Below, in pieces: positions 8,009 to 16,590 of a stretch of DNA of 64,000 nt. Position 1 is the first letter of the stretch. The number at the start of each line of letters is the position of its first letter. The translations under genes were made by a program, and so were the position numbers. This stretch comes from Flavobacterium hydrocarbonoxydans (GTDB lineage: Bacteria; Bacteroidota; Bacteroidia; Flavobacteriales; Flavobacteriaceae): the NCBI RefSeq assembly GCF_009789235.1, contig NZ_WSTB01000005.1, forward strand, positions 62,001-126,000, in the 5' to 3' direction. Under the pieces are notes generated by a model. That model saw nothing but the letters and a program-made list of their open reading frames with translations. It searched no databases and was not told the origin of the DNA.

Positions 8009-8710
8009 ATGAAAAATAATTCCACTTTTAAAAGCGCAATTTCGAATCTTTCGTTTCCGGAAAGAGAAAAAATCTCTTGCAAATCAATTCATAATCCTAT
8101 TTTAGGACTTATTACTGATGATTATCCATCTCTTACAGAAGATCAGTTTATTTCGGTTAAAGAATTAAATGCGTACCGTCAAAAATACATTTCGAATTAT
8201 CTTTCGGCCGAAATCGGAACACTTTCGAATCTTGAAAAAAGTGTAATTGAATCTTTGAGCGACGACAAATCGATTGTAAGTTCAGCCGAAGATGAAGTTG
8301 AATCCAGAAGTTTTGGACAAAGAATTGCCGACCGAGTGGCAGACTTTGGCGGAAGCTGGACTTTTATTATTTCGTTTTTACTTTTTATAGTTGTATGGAT
8401 TGGTTCGAATGTTTATTTTTTGGCTAACAAAGGTTTTGATCCATATCCGTTTATATTGCTCAATTTGATTTTATCCTGCGTTGCCGCTTTGCAGGCTCCG
8501 GTAATTATGATGAGTCAGAATCGTCAGGAAGAAAAAGATCGTACTCGCGCCAAAAAAGATTATATGATTAACCTGAAATCTGAATTAGAAATTAGAATGA
8601 TTCATGACAAAATCGATCACCTGATTATGCATCAGCAACAAGAATTAATCGAAATTCAGAAAGTACAAATCGAGATGATGAATGATATTCTCAACCAGAT
8701 TAAAAAGTAA
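8009..8710 (+). CDS. DUF1003 domain membrane protein
   Basis: A 233-residue protein of the DUF1003 family. After a soluble N-terminal region (about 1-105) come two membrane helices (about 116-139 and 146-169) with the family motif region around FDPYPFILLNL and APVIMMSQNRQ, and then a charged helical tail (170-233) with heptad-like spacing that may form a coiled coil. It reads divergently from epsC across a 182-bp gap. Function of the family is unknown; the N-terminal extension beyond the core domain resembles cytosolic protein-interaction regions, which is only an inference. Confidence 0.85.
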   Translation: MKNNSTFKSAISNLSFPEREKISCKSIHNPILGLITDDYPSLTEDQFISVKELNAYRQKYISNYLSAEIGTLSNLEKSVIESLSDDKSIVSSAEDEVESRSFGQRIADRVADFGGSWTFIISFLLFIVVWIGSNVYFLANKGFDPYPFILLNLILSCVAALQAPVIMMSQNRQEEKDRTRAKKDYMINLKSELEIRMIHDKIDHLIMHQQQELIEIQKVQIEMMNDILNQIKK

Positions 8711-8726
8711 TTTTCGCTAAAAAAAA

Positions 8727-9011
8727 TCAAATATAAAAGTGTTTGTAGTAATATCCTGCAATCATAAAAACGCTGTTTAGGATGGCTGTTGCCCAAAGTA
8801 TTTTTTTGTAATTTTTGGATTTATCCAAAAAATGCAAGGCTACAAAACATAAAAATATCAGGCTGGTATAGAGTGCCGGATACATCCTGAAAGCGGCTAA
8901 AAATTCACCCTGAAAAAGTAAGAATAAAGCGCGTTGAAAACCACAGCCTAAACACTCAATTCCGAAGAGGGTTTTGCTTATACAAGGCAGCATGTATTTT
9001 TCTAAATTCAA
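8727..9011 (-). CDS. DUF2752 domain small membrane protein
   Basis: A protein of about 94 residues with the DUF2752 signature PC-x-KTLFGIECLGCGFQR near the N-terminus, including two conserved cysteine sites, and two membrane helices (about 42-60 and 70-88). The family is widespread and uncharacterised. The start is probably TTG at 9011, because the conserved segment LEKYMLPC begins upstream of the first ATG (8993) and an in-frame stop lies five codons before the TTG. It converges on the DUF1003 gene with a 16-bp gap. Confidence 0.82.
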   Translation of the reverse strand: MNLEKYMLPCISKTLFGIECLGCGFQRALFLLFQGEFLAAFRMYPALYTSLIFLCFVALHFLDKSKNYKKILWATAILNSVFMIAGYYYKHFYI

Positions 9012-9116
9012 AGCGTTTCTTTTTTACAATTTTACAAAAAATAATCGATAACCTTTTTAGAGGTAAGAAGTACTATTTTAAAGTTTCTTACTTTTGAAGT
9101 CTTATACCTGAAAAAA

Positions 9117-9302
9117 ATGAAAACGCTAAAAATTTTAATAATGGTTCTGGCAATTTCGGTTGCGCTTTATGAACAGGTTTCGGAAGAAAAAAATATCTAT
9201 ATAACGGTAATTGCAATTGTTGTTTTCATGTTTGGAATGATGCAGCTCAGTGCCAAAACACCAAGTAAAAACCAAGAAAAAGAGGAGCAGGATGTTGACT
9301 AA
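9117..9302 (+). CDS. Small membrane protein coupled to the Smr gene
   Basis: A 61-residue protein with two hydrophobic helices (about 4-18 and 27-44) and a charged, acidic tail. No recognised family. Its stop codon (9300-9302) overlaps the start of the downstream Smr gene (9292), and an unusually clear purine-rich sequence GAGGAGCAGG precedes that start, so the two are translationally coupled. A TACTTTTG box at 9089-9096 could be the -7 element of the promoter. Confidence 0.65.
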   Translation: MKTLKILIMVLAISVALYEQVSEEKNIYITVIAIVVFMFGMMQLSAKTPSKNQEKEEQDVD

Positions 9303-9843
9303 AGGAGATAAGGTTTCGGTACTGGACGAAGCGATAAACGGAGTAGTGGTTTCGGTGAAAAACAATGAGGTTTTGATCGAAACTGAAGATGGATTTATGA
9401 TGACGTTTTTTGTCAATGAATTGCTTAAAATACAAGAATCCAGTAATTTACTTAATTCTATTAAAAGAATTGATTTAGATACTGTTTCTAAAGAAAAAGA
9501 AGAGCCAAAACCGAGAAGTTTTGTCAAGGAAAAGAAAGACAAACGCGAAATTTCGGCTCCGGAATTTGATTTGCATATCGAAAAACTGGTTCCTAATAAA
9601 CGCGGAATGTCAAATTATGATATCCTGACTTTGCAAACAGAGACGGCAAAAAGACACATAGAATTTGCTATCAGAAATCGGATTCCGAAGATTGTTTTTA
9701 TTCACGGAGTTGGCGAAGGAATTCTAAAAGCCGAACTTGATTTTTTATTAGGCCGTTACGATGGAATCGATTTTCAGGATGCCAATTATCAAAAATATGG
9801 TCTTGGAGCAACCGAAGTTTATTTTAGACAAAACAATAAATAA
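9292..9843 (+). CDS. Smr/MutS2-type domain protein with DUF2027-like N-terminus
   Basis: A 183-residue protein: a short N-terminal SH3-like beta segment (about 1-55, KGDKVSVLDEAINGVV), a basic linker, and a C-terminal Smr domain with FDLHIEKL and the HGVGEGILK motif. Smr domains are often endonucleases acting on DNA or RNA. The start chosen is ATG at 9292 rather than the GTG at 9250, because the ATG has a good ribosome-binding sequence and the N-terminus begins with the conserved KGDKV segment. It is the second gene of a two-gene operon ending in a strong terminator. Confidence 0.85.
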   Translation: MLTKGDKVSVLDEAINGVVVSVKNNEVLIETEDGFMMTFFVNELLKIQESSNLLNSIKRIDLDTVSKEKEEPKPRSFVKEKKDKREISAPEFDLHIEKLVPNKRGMSNYDILTLQTETAKRHIEFAIRNRIPKIVFIHGVGEGILKAELDFLLGRYDGIDFQDANYQKYGLGATEVYFRQNNK

Positions 9844-9883
9844 AGTTATTTGGAGCGTTAAAAAACACTTTTAACAGCATAAA

Positions 9884-9944
9884 AAAACATCCGTTACGGA
9901 ACTAATTTCGAAAGAAAATTAGAACTGTAACGGATGTTTTTTTT
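9884..9944. terminator. Strong bidirectional terminator
   Basis: A long stem pairs ACATCCGTTAC and the bases after it (about 9887-9908) with GTAACGGATGT and the bases before it (about 9915-9938), followed by eight T. It lies after the Smr gene and before the converging lipoprotein gene. Confidence 0.85.
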
Positions 9945-9993
9945 GTAAGAATATTTTAAGTAAAATATTCTTTTGTATGGGCTAAAAAATAGC

Positions 9994-10953
9994 TTATTGT
10001 TGTGTGGTAATTTCGCCGAAAATAAAAGTACTTGCCAGTTTAAATTGAAGGCTTCCGTTTTTAAGTTCGATGTTCTTTAGCGTAATAACGTGCTTGTATG
10101 TGGTGTTGTCAAGTTTGGTAGTTTCGACTTCTATTACACCACCAGCCAGCGCATTCCAGGTTTCTTCAATTTCGGGTGTTGTAGGTCTTGGAGTCTTGCA
10201 GAAATAGTCTGCAGTCATGCTGGCAGTTTTATACTTAGTGTAAGTAACTTTGTTTTGTGTGGAACTTATAGTACTTGTTCTTGGATCAGTCGTTTCAATG
10301 TTCTGAATCAATGTCGGATCTAAAGCATCAATAATGATAGATGAATCAGAATTCCAATTGTAGATTTGTGTTTGGCTACATTGTCTAGCAGTAGTTGCTG
10401 CAAAAGATACAGTTGGAGATGTATAGGTTGATGTAGTCAGAACGCCAAAGAAAAACTCCGGACCTACCTGATCTCCTTCTGGTTTTGAGTACGTAACATT
10501 GGTCATGTATATCGAATGATTGAAACCAGCAATTTTGGTACTCCCGTCAGCTGCTGGTTCTGTTACATTTGGAGTAGTTATGACTTCCATTAATCCAGTT
10601 TTAGCAAACCATTCGGTAGATACATTAGGAAAAGAAGGTCGTATAGCATCACAAATATTTGATTTTGAAATTACACCATCGTAAGATTTATAGACTAGCT
10701 TATAATCTCCACCTTCGGTAATATCATATTCTTCAGTTCCAACTTCAGGTGCTCCTTCTAAAGGGGCAAATGTTTCTGCTTTTACTTGTAATAATAAAGA
10801 TTCTTGTTCTTTTAGTTTGTAAATCAGAACGTAGGTGTTGTCGCAATTTACAGGGTCTATTTCTTCAAAATTAATTATTTCAGGAACTAAATCTCCGTCA
10901 TCGCAACCGTTCAGCATAATGGCGAATAACAATAGGCAGGCAAATTTTTTCAT
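9994..10953 (-). CDS. Lipoprotein of unknown function
   Basis: A 319-residue lipoprotein: signal peptide with lipobox LNGC (Cys at about 17) followed by Asp-Asp-Gly-Asp, the acidic run typical of exported Bacteroidota lipoproteins. The rest is Thr- and Ser-rich and beta-rich, with a few scattered cysteines that might form disulfides, and no catalytic motif. It is a single gene, transcribed toward the terminator at 9884-9944 and divergent from the cysteine desulfurase gene. Function unknown. Confidence 0.8.
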   Translation of the reverse strand: MKKFACLLLFAIMLNGCDDGDLVPEIINFEEIDPVNCDNTYVLIYKLKEQESLLLQVKAETFAPLEGAPEVGTEEYDITEGGDYKLVYKSYDGVISKSNICDAIRPSFPNVSTEWFAKTGLMEVITTPNVTEPAADGSTKIAGFNHSIYMTNVTYSKPEGDQVGPEFFFGVLTTSTYTSPTVSFAATTARQCSQTQIYNWNSDSSIIIDALDPTLIQNIETTDPRTSTISSTQNKVTYTKYKTASMTADYFCKTPRPTTPEIEETWNALAGGVIEVETTKLDNTTYKHVITLKNIELKNGSLQFKLASTFIFGEITTQQ

Positions 10954-11039
10954 CGTATTTTTATTTGGCTCAAAAATAGTGAAAAATTTGGCAAATGATA
11001 TTTAAGAATTCACAATTGATATTCCTTAACTTTGCATTA

Positions 11040-12164
11040 ATGAAAAAAGTATATCTCGATAACGCCTCAACAACCGCAATTCGTCCCGAAGTTATTCAGG
11101 AAATGACTAAAATTATGACTGAGGATTTTGGAAATCCATCTTCGACTCATAGTTTTGGAAGAAATGCAAAAACGATACTGGAGCTTTCCAGAAAGAACAT
11201 TGCTAAGTATTTAAACTGTTCTGCGCAGGAAATCATCTTTACCTCGAGTGGTACAGAAGCAAATAACTGGATTCTTCGCTCTGTAGTAAAAGATCTTAAG
11301 ATTGAGCGTATCATTACCTCAAAAATAGAACATCATGCGGTTTTGCATACTGTTATGGTTTTAGAATCGGAGTTTAATGTTCAGGTAGATTACGTAAAAA
11401 TTGCACCTGACGGAAGTATAGATTTAACTCATTTATCGAATTTATTGTCTGATGAAAAAAAGACAATAGTGAGTCTGATGCACGTAAACAACGAAACAGG
11501 AGCCGTTTTGGATTTGGATAGAGTTGGAGTTATTTGTAAACAATATAGTGCACTGTTTCATTCAGACACCGTGCAATCTATTGGTAAAACCGAAATCGAT
11601 CTGCAAAAAACGTCAGTTGACTTTATTTTGGCAAGTGCACATAAATTTCATGGTCCAAAAGGAGTAGGTTTTGCTTTTATCCGTAAAAATTCTGGATTGC
11701 AACCTCTAATTTTTGGTGGAGAGCAGGAAAAAGGCCTGCGTGCCGGTACAGAAGCTGTACATCAGATTGCTGGTATGTCAAAGGCTTTGTCGCTTTCATA
11801 CGAAAACTTAGACGCAGACAGAAAATATATTCTGGAATTAAAAACATACTTGATTGAACAACTTGAAATACATTTTTCAGGATTCAGAATCAACGGAAAA
11901 AAAGATGATTTTTATAATATTATCAATATTATTTTACCTTTTTCTGCAGATAAAACCTCGATGTTATTGTTTAGTCTGGATATGAAAGGAATAGCTGTTT
12001 CAAGAGGAAGTGCATGTCAGTCTGGAAGTATAAAGCCGTCACACGTACTTAAAGAAATGCTTTCGGAGGAGGATTTAAAATTGCCTAACCTCCGCATTTC
12101 ATTTAGTCATTACAATACCAAAGAAGATATTGATTGGCTGATTCAGAGTTTGAAAACTTTATAA
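11040..12164 (+). CDS. Cysteine desulfurase (NifS/IscS-type)
   Basis: PLP enzyme that takes sulfur from L-cysteine for iron-sulfur clusters or tRNA thiolation. From the ATG at 11040 it is 374 residues: PLP lysine in SAHKFHGPKG (K202), catalytic persulfide cysteine in SRGSACQSG (C326), and HVNNETG before the cofactor Asp. I prefer this ATG to the earlier one at 10995 because the upstream codons have no homologous character and a TAACTTTG box (11027-11034) lies in them, implying a nearly leaderless transcript. The short, NifS-like C-terminus suggests a group I desulfurase. No IscU or regulator is adjacent. Confidence 0.9.
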   Translation: MKKVYLDNASTTAIRPEVIQEMTKIMTEDFGNPSSTHSFGRNAKTILELSRKNIAKYLNCSAQEIIFTSSGTEANNWILRSVVKDLKIERIITSKIEHHAVLHTVMVLESEFNVQVDYVKIAPDGSIDLTHLSNLLSDEKKTIVSLMHVNNETGAVLDLDRVGVICKQYSALFHSDTVQSIGKTEIDLQKTSVDFILASAHKFHGPKGVGFAFIRKNSGLQPLIFGGEQEKGLRAGTEAVHQIAGMSKALSLSYENLDADRKYILELKTYLIEQLEIHFSGFRINGKKDDFYNIINIILPFSADKTSMLLFSLDMKGIAVSRGSACQSGSIKPSHVLKEMLSEEDLKLPNLRISFSHYNTKEDIDWLIQSLKTL

Positions 12165-12262
12165 AGGTACAAAGTTACAAAGTGATGATTTTTATAAATA
12201 TTAAATTCCAATTTTATAAATTCCAAATTCCAATTGGTAAAACCTGAAACCTGAAACCAAAA
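12165..12262. repeat. Word-like intergenic sequence
   Basis: This 98-bp gap contains tandem versions of AAATTCCAA words, AAAGTTACAAAG words, and two copies of CCTGAAA. The same words occur in intergenic hairpins at 24343-24390 and 61063-61118. No strong stem is formed here. Confidence 0.45.
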
Positions 12263-12835
12263 TTATTTTCTAATAACTTTCACCTGCGAATCTTTCGTCA
12301 GTTTGATGATGGTAGATGGTTTTCCGCCAATTTTGTCCTGATTTAGTTTTACAACATAGTCAACACCATTTATAATAACGGGATTAATATCCTTGAAAGC
12401 AATAGGAGTAGGCTGTCCGGAAATATTAGCTGAAGTGGAAACTAGTGGTTTTTTCATTCGCTCTAATAATTTAAAACAAAAAGGCTCTTTTACGATTCGA
12501 ATAGCCAATGATTTGTCGGCAGCAATAATGTTTGGAGCCACGTTTCTTGGGTCATCAAGAATGAGTGTTGTAGGTTTTTCTGAAAGATCAAGGATTTGCC
12601 AGGCTACTTCCGGAATGTCTTTAAAAACATTGTACATCATTTTTTCGCCATTCATCAAAACAATCATGCTTTGTGTCTCGGCACGCTGTTTTAGCTTATA
12701 AATTTTAGCTACAGCCTCAGGATTTGTAGCATCACAACCAATTCCCCAAACGGTATCAGTAGGATAAAGGATAATTCCGCCTTCTTTAATGACTTCGTAT
12801 GCGTTGTGTATTTCGGTGTTTATGTCTTGATTCAT
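12263..12835 (-). CDS. tsaC: L-threonylcarbamoyladenylate synthase (TsaC/YrdC)
   Basis: Makes threonylcarbamoyl-AMP from threonine, bicarbonate and ATP for the universal t6A37 tRNA modification. The 190-residue protein shows the YrdC/Sua5 core: YPTDTVWGIG near residue 24, a KxR-type substrate pocket around KLKQRAE, and STSANISGQ near residue 133. Length fits the short TsaC type without the C-terminal Sua5 domain. Its start codon directly abuts the stop of the acetyltransferase gene upstream, so it is transcribed with the glycan genes. This is likely a positional accident of the operon rather than a functional link. Confidence 0.92.
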   Translation of the reverse strand: MNQDINTEIHNAYEVIKEGGIILYPTDTVWGIGCDATNPEAVAKIYKLKQRAETQSMIVLMNGEKMMYNVFKDIPEVAWQILDLSEKPTTLILDDPRNVAPNIIAADKSLAIRIVKEPFCFKLLERMKKPLVSTSANISGQPTPIAFKDINPVIINGVDYVVKLNQDKIGGKPSTIIKLTKDSQVKVIRK

Positions 12836-13482
12836 TATAAAAAATCTAAAGGTTCTAAATATTTAATAATTTTCCCTGGAGTTCCGACTACAACAGCATT
12901 GTCTGGGATATCTTTTGTTACTATTGTTCCAGCTCCTATGATAACATTTTTACCTATTTTAATTTTGGGTAAAATTACAGCTCCTGCACCTATTTGCGTA
13001 TAAGACCCAACTGTAACATTCCCTAAAAGAATAACGTTAGGTGATAATTCTACAAAATCTCCAACAACACAATCGTGTGTTATTACACTATTGTAATATA
13101 CAATTGTTCCTATGCCTACCTTGGTTGAATTTGAGAAAGTAGCCTGAGATAAAATATTTGAACCCTTGCCAATTTCGACATCAAAACTTCCAATTATTGA
13201 AAAAGGACTTATTGCAGAAACAAATTCTCCTCCCAGCAAAGTAAATTTATCATAAATTTTTTTTCTCAGAAAAGGGTTTCCTATTCCTATTGTAAACTCA
13301 TTATTTTTAGAAAAAAACAATTTTACTTGCTCTTCATTTTTTAGAATTCGGAATTGGTTATACAGATAATCATCAATCTGAAGATTGATGTCATCATAAA
13401 AGGCAATAGAATCTAATTGATTACTTTGTTTAAAAATCTCAAGAATCTCTTTTGCAAAGCCTTTAGCACCAATGATTAACAT
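12835..13482 (-). CDS. NeuD/PglD-type sugar O- or N-acyltransferase
   Basis: A 215-residue acetyltransferase of the hexapeptide-repeat superfamily. The N-terminal Rossmann-like part (LIIGAKGFAKEIL, residues about 2-14) and C-terminal left-handed beta-helix (from about 110) match the NeuD/PglD group that acetylates nucleotide-linked amino sugars. It overlaps the upstream DegT aminotransferase by 7 bp, the usual pair: aminotransferase makes an amino-sugar nucleotide, then this enzyme acetylates it. The resulting sugar would feed the nearby glycosyltransferases. Exact substrate unknown. Confidence 0.85.
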   Translation of the reverse strand: MLIIGAKGFAKEILEIFKQSNQLDSIAFYDDINLQIDDYLYNQFRILKNEEQVKLFFSKNNEFTIGIGNPFLRKKIYDKFTLLGGEFVSAISPFSIIGSFDVEIGKGSNILSQATFSNSTKVGIGTIVYYNSVITHDCVVGDFVELSPNVILLGNVTVGSYTQIGAGAVILPKIKIGKNVIIGAGTIVTKDIPDNAVVVGTPGKIIKYLEPLDFL

Positions 13483-14552
13483 GTGAATTTATTTATTGTT
13501 GATACAATTCTTTCTAAGTCGGATATTGAGAGATCGACATATAAAGGTAAACATAAAATTCGGGAAGCAATACTTTCAGAAACGGGCATACTTGCTCCGT
13601 TTATATAGTTAACAGTATTTAAAGAGGGGTAAAAATATCTTCTTGGAAAAATATTTTCTTTTTGCAATTCGTTCTCAACTGTCAGTAAAACTTCTTCGGA
13701 AGAAAAAATAACGGGATAATAACTATAATTCCATTCTGTATTTTCGCGAATTTTTAATGATTTTAGATTACTAAAATCTAAATTTTCATTATAAAAATCA
13801 ACCACTTTTTTACGTTCTGAAAAAATAGTGTTAATATTATCAAAAACCGCCAGACCCAAAGCAGATTGTAGTTCAGAAATTTTAGCATTTATTCCTAAAC
13901 CATGAAAATCTAAAGGACCATTATGACCAAAATTGTGGCTGTAAAAAAGTTTGTCAAATAATTTGTTATCATTGCAGAACATGGCACCACCTTCTCCAGT
14001 GTGGAATATTTTTGTTGCATGAAAGCTGCAAGTTGATATATCACCATAATTAAATACAGATTTGTTATTATGCTTCACTCCAAAACAATGGGCAGCGTCG
14101 TAAATTACTTTTAAATTATGTTTTTTTGCGATATTTTCGATAGCAATTACATTACAAGGATTTCCGAAAACATGAGTTGCTAATATTGCTGTTGTTTTTG
14201 GTGTAATTGAGGCTTCAATTTTACTTTCATCAATAGTTAGGTATTCGGGATGAATATCAACAAATATTGGTTGGCAATTTTCCCAAATTATAGCTGCAGA
14301 AGTTGCAATATAAGAGAAAGGAGTAGTAATTACTTCACCACCATTACCAAATAATTTTAGTGCAATTTGCAAAGGAATAGTTCCATTGTTCGTTATTATT
14401 AGATGAGATACTTCAAGATAATTTTTCAATTTTTCTTCTAATTCCAGCGTAAGCTCTCCTCGGTTTGTTAGCCAAACTTTTTCCCATGCACGTTGTAAGT
14501 ATGAATTGTAGAGTTCGATTGAGGGCAGAAAAGTTTTTGTAACAGTTATCAA
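13476..14552 (-). CDS. DegT/DnrJ/EryC1/StrS-type sugar aminotransferase
   Basis: PLP-dependent aminotransferase acting on keto-sugar nucleotides. In 358 residues, the PLP lysine is K181 in SFHATKIFHTGEGG, and the Asp of YDAAH is D152, as in the family. It sits in a run of same-strand genes with overlapping ends (4 bp with the glycosyltransferase upstream, 7 bp with the acetyltransferase downstream), so the four are translationally coupled. It probably builds a rare amino sugar for surface polysaccharide. The amino-sugar identity cannot be determined, since no dehydratase gene is in the window. Confidence 0.9.
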   Translation of the reverse strand: MITVTKTFLPSIELYNSYLQRAWEKVWLTNRGELTLELEEKLKNYLEVSHLIITNNGTIPLQIALKLFGNGGEVITTPFSYIATSAAIIWENCQPIFVDIHPEYLTIDESKIEASITPKTTAILATHVFGNPCNVIAIENIAKKHNLKVIYDAAHCFGVKHNNKSVFNYGDISTCSFHATKIFHTGEGGAMFCNDNKLFDKLFYSHNFGHNGPLDFHGLGINAKISELQSALGLAVFDNINTIFSERKKVVDFYNENLDFSNLKSLKIRENTEWNYSYYPVIFSSEEVLLTVENELQKENIFPRRYFYPSLNTVNYINGASMPVSESIASRILCLPLYVDLSISDLERIVSTINKFTC

Positions 14553-15709
14553 GACAATATTTTTTTAAAATGTTCTATTCTAGGTGTGATTTGTTGATTA
14601 AAAGAATACAAATGTAACATTTTATTGCGACCATTTTCTGCGATTCTTTTCATTAAATCTTTGTTAGTGTGTAATTGCATGATTTGTTTAATCATTTCAT
14701 CAAGGTTGTTGTTAATCTTATAAAAATCTATTCCGTCTTCTAAATCTATATGTTTACTTTCATTGAAATAATCCGTCATAAAATTTACATTTCCAAAAAT
14801 TGATGCTGTGACTGAGGTTGCTAATGGGAAGCCATCGAAAGCATTTTTACTTAATACAAACGGCTTATTTGGAGAAATCATAATATGCGTTTTTTTCAAA
14901 ATTGATTCAAATTGAAATTCATCTAATATACCTTTAAATTCTACAATATTATCAAGGCTTCTGTCAACAAGATCATTTTGGCTAAATCCCCCAATTACAA
15001 TAAAATTAAAGTCATCTTTTTTGTGCTTTAATAGAGAAACAATTTTTTGAAATACATCAAATCCTTTGTCACTTCCGTCATTAGTATATTTATTAGCAAA
15101 AAATAAAATGGAAGTTTTTTTTGTGTCTTTTAGGTATCTGAAATTTTTAATTTCTAAAGTGTTTAAATTAAGAGGTACACCATTTATTAAATTAATCTTT
15201 TCAGGATCACAAAGCTTTTTTTCGAGTAGATATTCTTTCGTAATATTTTGATTTACAATTACGCCTTTGAAGTAAATAGAATCAAAATACCTTTTAAGAT
15301 TTTCATCTAAAAGTTTATCATCGAATCCAAAACCCCCTCCAGGATATAATGTTAGGGTAAAAGGATTTTTATTGCGGTTTAAAACCTCAAAATGCTTTTT
15401 GATATTATTATAAAAAAGCATATAAATTAGTTGACTGTTTAAATTACTGGAAAATTTCAGTTTTCCTATTTTATCAGTAAGCGAAGGATAATTAGCAGTT
15501 AATAAAGCTAAATTTTGATCAAAACTTTTTTCTTGAGTATAATGCTCATAAGTGCTGCCATCTACTTTGATACGGGTATTATCAAAAAAACTGCAAATTT
15601 CAGAATATTCATAACTTCTCCAGGGAGAAAGTGTAGATGGAAGAAAATCATCAAGTATTATAATTCCTTTGCTATTACCTCTTTTATAATATTTAAAACG
15701 ATCGATCAT
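14549..15709 (-). CDS. Predicted GT-B glycosyltransferase
   Basis: A protein of about 386 residues with the features of a GT-B glycosyltransferase: a C-terminal half with ILFFANKYTNDGSDKG, FIVIGGF, FKGILDEFQFESILK and ISPNKPF-type GT4 segments, and the acidic pair in the donor-binding region. The N-terminal acceptor half is poorly conserved. Start at ATG 15709 is preferred to TTG 15724 because an AAGGG sequence precedes it. Immediately followed by the DegT gene (4-bp overlap). The sugar donor and linkage are unknown. Confidence 0.75.
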   Translation of the reverse strand: MIDRFKYYKRGNSKGIIILDDFLPSTLSPWRSYEYSEICSFFDNTRIKVDGSTYEHYTQEKSFDQNLALLTANYPSLTDKIGKLKFSSNLNSQLIYMLFYNNIKKHFEVLNRNKNPFTLTLYPGGGFGFDDKLLDENLKRYFDSIYFKGVIVNQNITKEYLLEKKLCDPEKINLINGVPLNLNTLEIKNFRYLKDTKKTSILFFANKYTNDGSDKGFDVFQKIVSLLKHKKDDFNFIVIGGFSQNDLVDRSLDNIVEFKGILDEFQFESILKKTHIMISPNKPFVLSKNAFDGFPLATSVTASIFGNVNFMTDYFNESKHIDLEDGIDFYKINNNLDEMIKQIMQLHTNKDLMKRIAENGRNKMLHLYSFNQQITPRIEHFKKILS

Positions 15710-15749
15710 TAATCCCTTTTTCAATTTGATATCTAATTAGTTTAATATT

Positions 15750-16574
15750 TTAAAAAAAGTTTATTATTTTATATTGAATTTTATACACACTTCTTTTAAA
15801 CCCCCTCAATCTTCGTGTTTTTAATTCGTAAATCTGTTCAGAAAGTATTTTCCGAATAGGTTTGTCAAAATTTACTTTTATTTTTTTAATAAAAGTAATC
15901 CAGATATTTTCACGGTCTATTTGTTGTTTTGATGACCAGTATGAAGTTTTATGAATTCTATAAACTGCCATGTGTTCATTTAAGTATTTGATTTTTCCAT
16001 ACTTAGCATTCAACATGTGTAAAAAGTAATCGCCTATCGGTGACTTAATGAAATATTTAGGGAACGATTTAAACAAATGATTTCTGTAAACTACGCTAGG
16101 GGTATGAATGTAGTTATATTTAGCTAAATCATGAATAGTTGTAGTTTCTAAAATTTCGTCTTGAATAGAGTTATCCTGTATAGTATTATCTTCCAAAACA
16201 TTAATATTATGAAAACATATGCTGTAATCCTTATTTTTATCCAGAAATGAGACTTGTTTTTCTAATTTTAAATTTGAAGTCCAGTAATCATCACCCTCAC
16301 ACAAAGCGACATATTCTCCTACTGCTTTATTTATTGTAAATAAAAAATTAGGCATCATTCCTATATTTTTTTCATGTCTGAAATACTTAATTATATTTCC
16401 TTTAGGATTTGTTTTAATTATTTCGTTAATTATAGAATCCGTTTCATCAGGCGAATTGTCATTTGAAATAATTAATTCAAAATCAAACTTAGTCTCCTGA
16501 TCTAAAATACTCTCAATAGCTTGCCTTATATATTTTTCATGATTATAGGTAATCATTAAGACGCTTACTTTCAT
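15750..16574 (-). CDS. Family 2 glycosyltransferase
   Basis: A GT-A (GT2) enzyme of about 274 residues. N-terminal VSVLMITYNHEKYI and LISNDNSPDET give the nucleotide-binding fold; the metal-binding acidic motif is in EGDDYWTS. No membrane helix is obvious, so it is probably peripheral. It lies between the previous glycosyltransferase (gap 40 bp) and another GT2 on the same strand. The AT content here is higher than in the tsaC region. Start at ATG 16574 (the preceding ATG six bases upstream is also possible). Confidence 0.85.
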   Translation of the reverse strand: MKVSVLMITYNHEKYIRQAIESILDQETKFDFELIISNDNSPDETDSIINEIIKTNPKGNIIKYFRHEKNIGMMPNFLFTINKAVGEYVALCEGDDYWTSNLKLEKQVSFLDKNKDYSICFHNINVLEDNTIQDNSIQDEILETTTIHDLAKYNYIHTPSVVYRNHLFKSFPKYFIKSPIGDYFLHMLNAKYGKIKYLNEHMAVYRIHKTSYWSSKQQIDRENIWITFIKKIKVNFDKPIRKILSEQIYELKTRRLRGFKRSVYKIQYKIINFF

Positions 16575-16590
16575 ATGCATTTTATTTATT

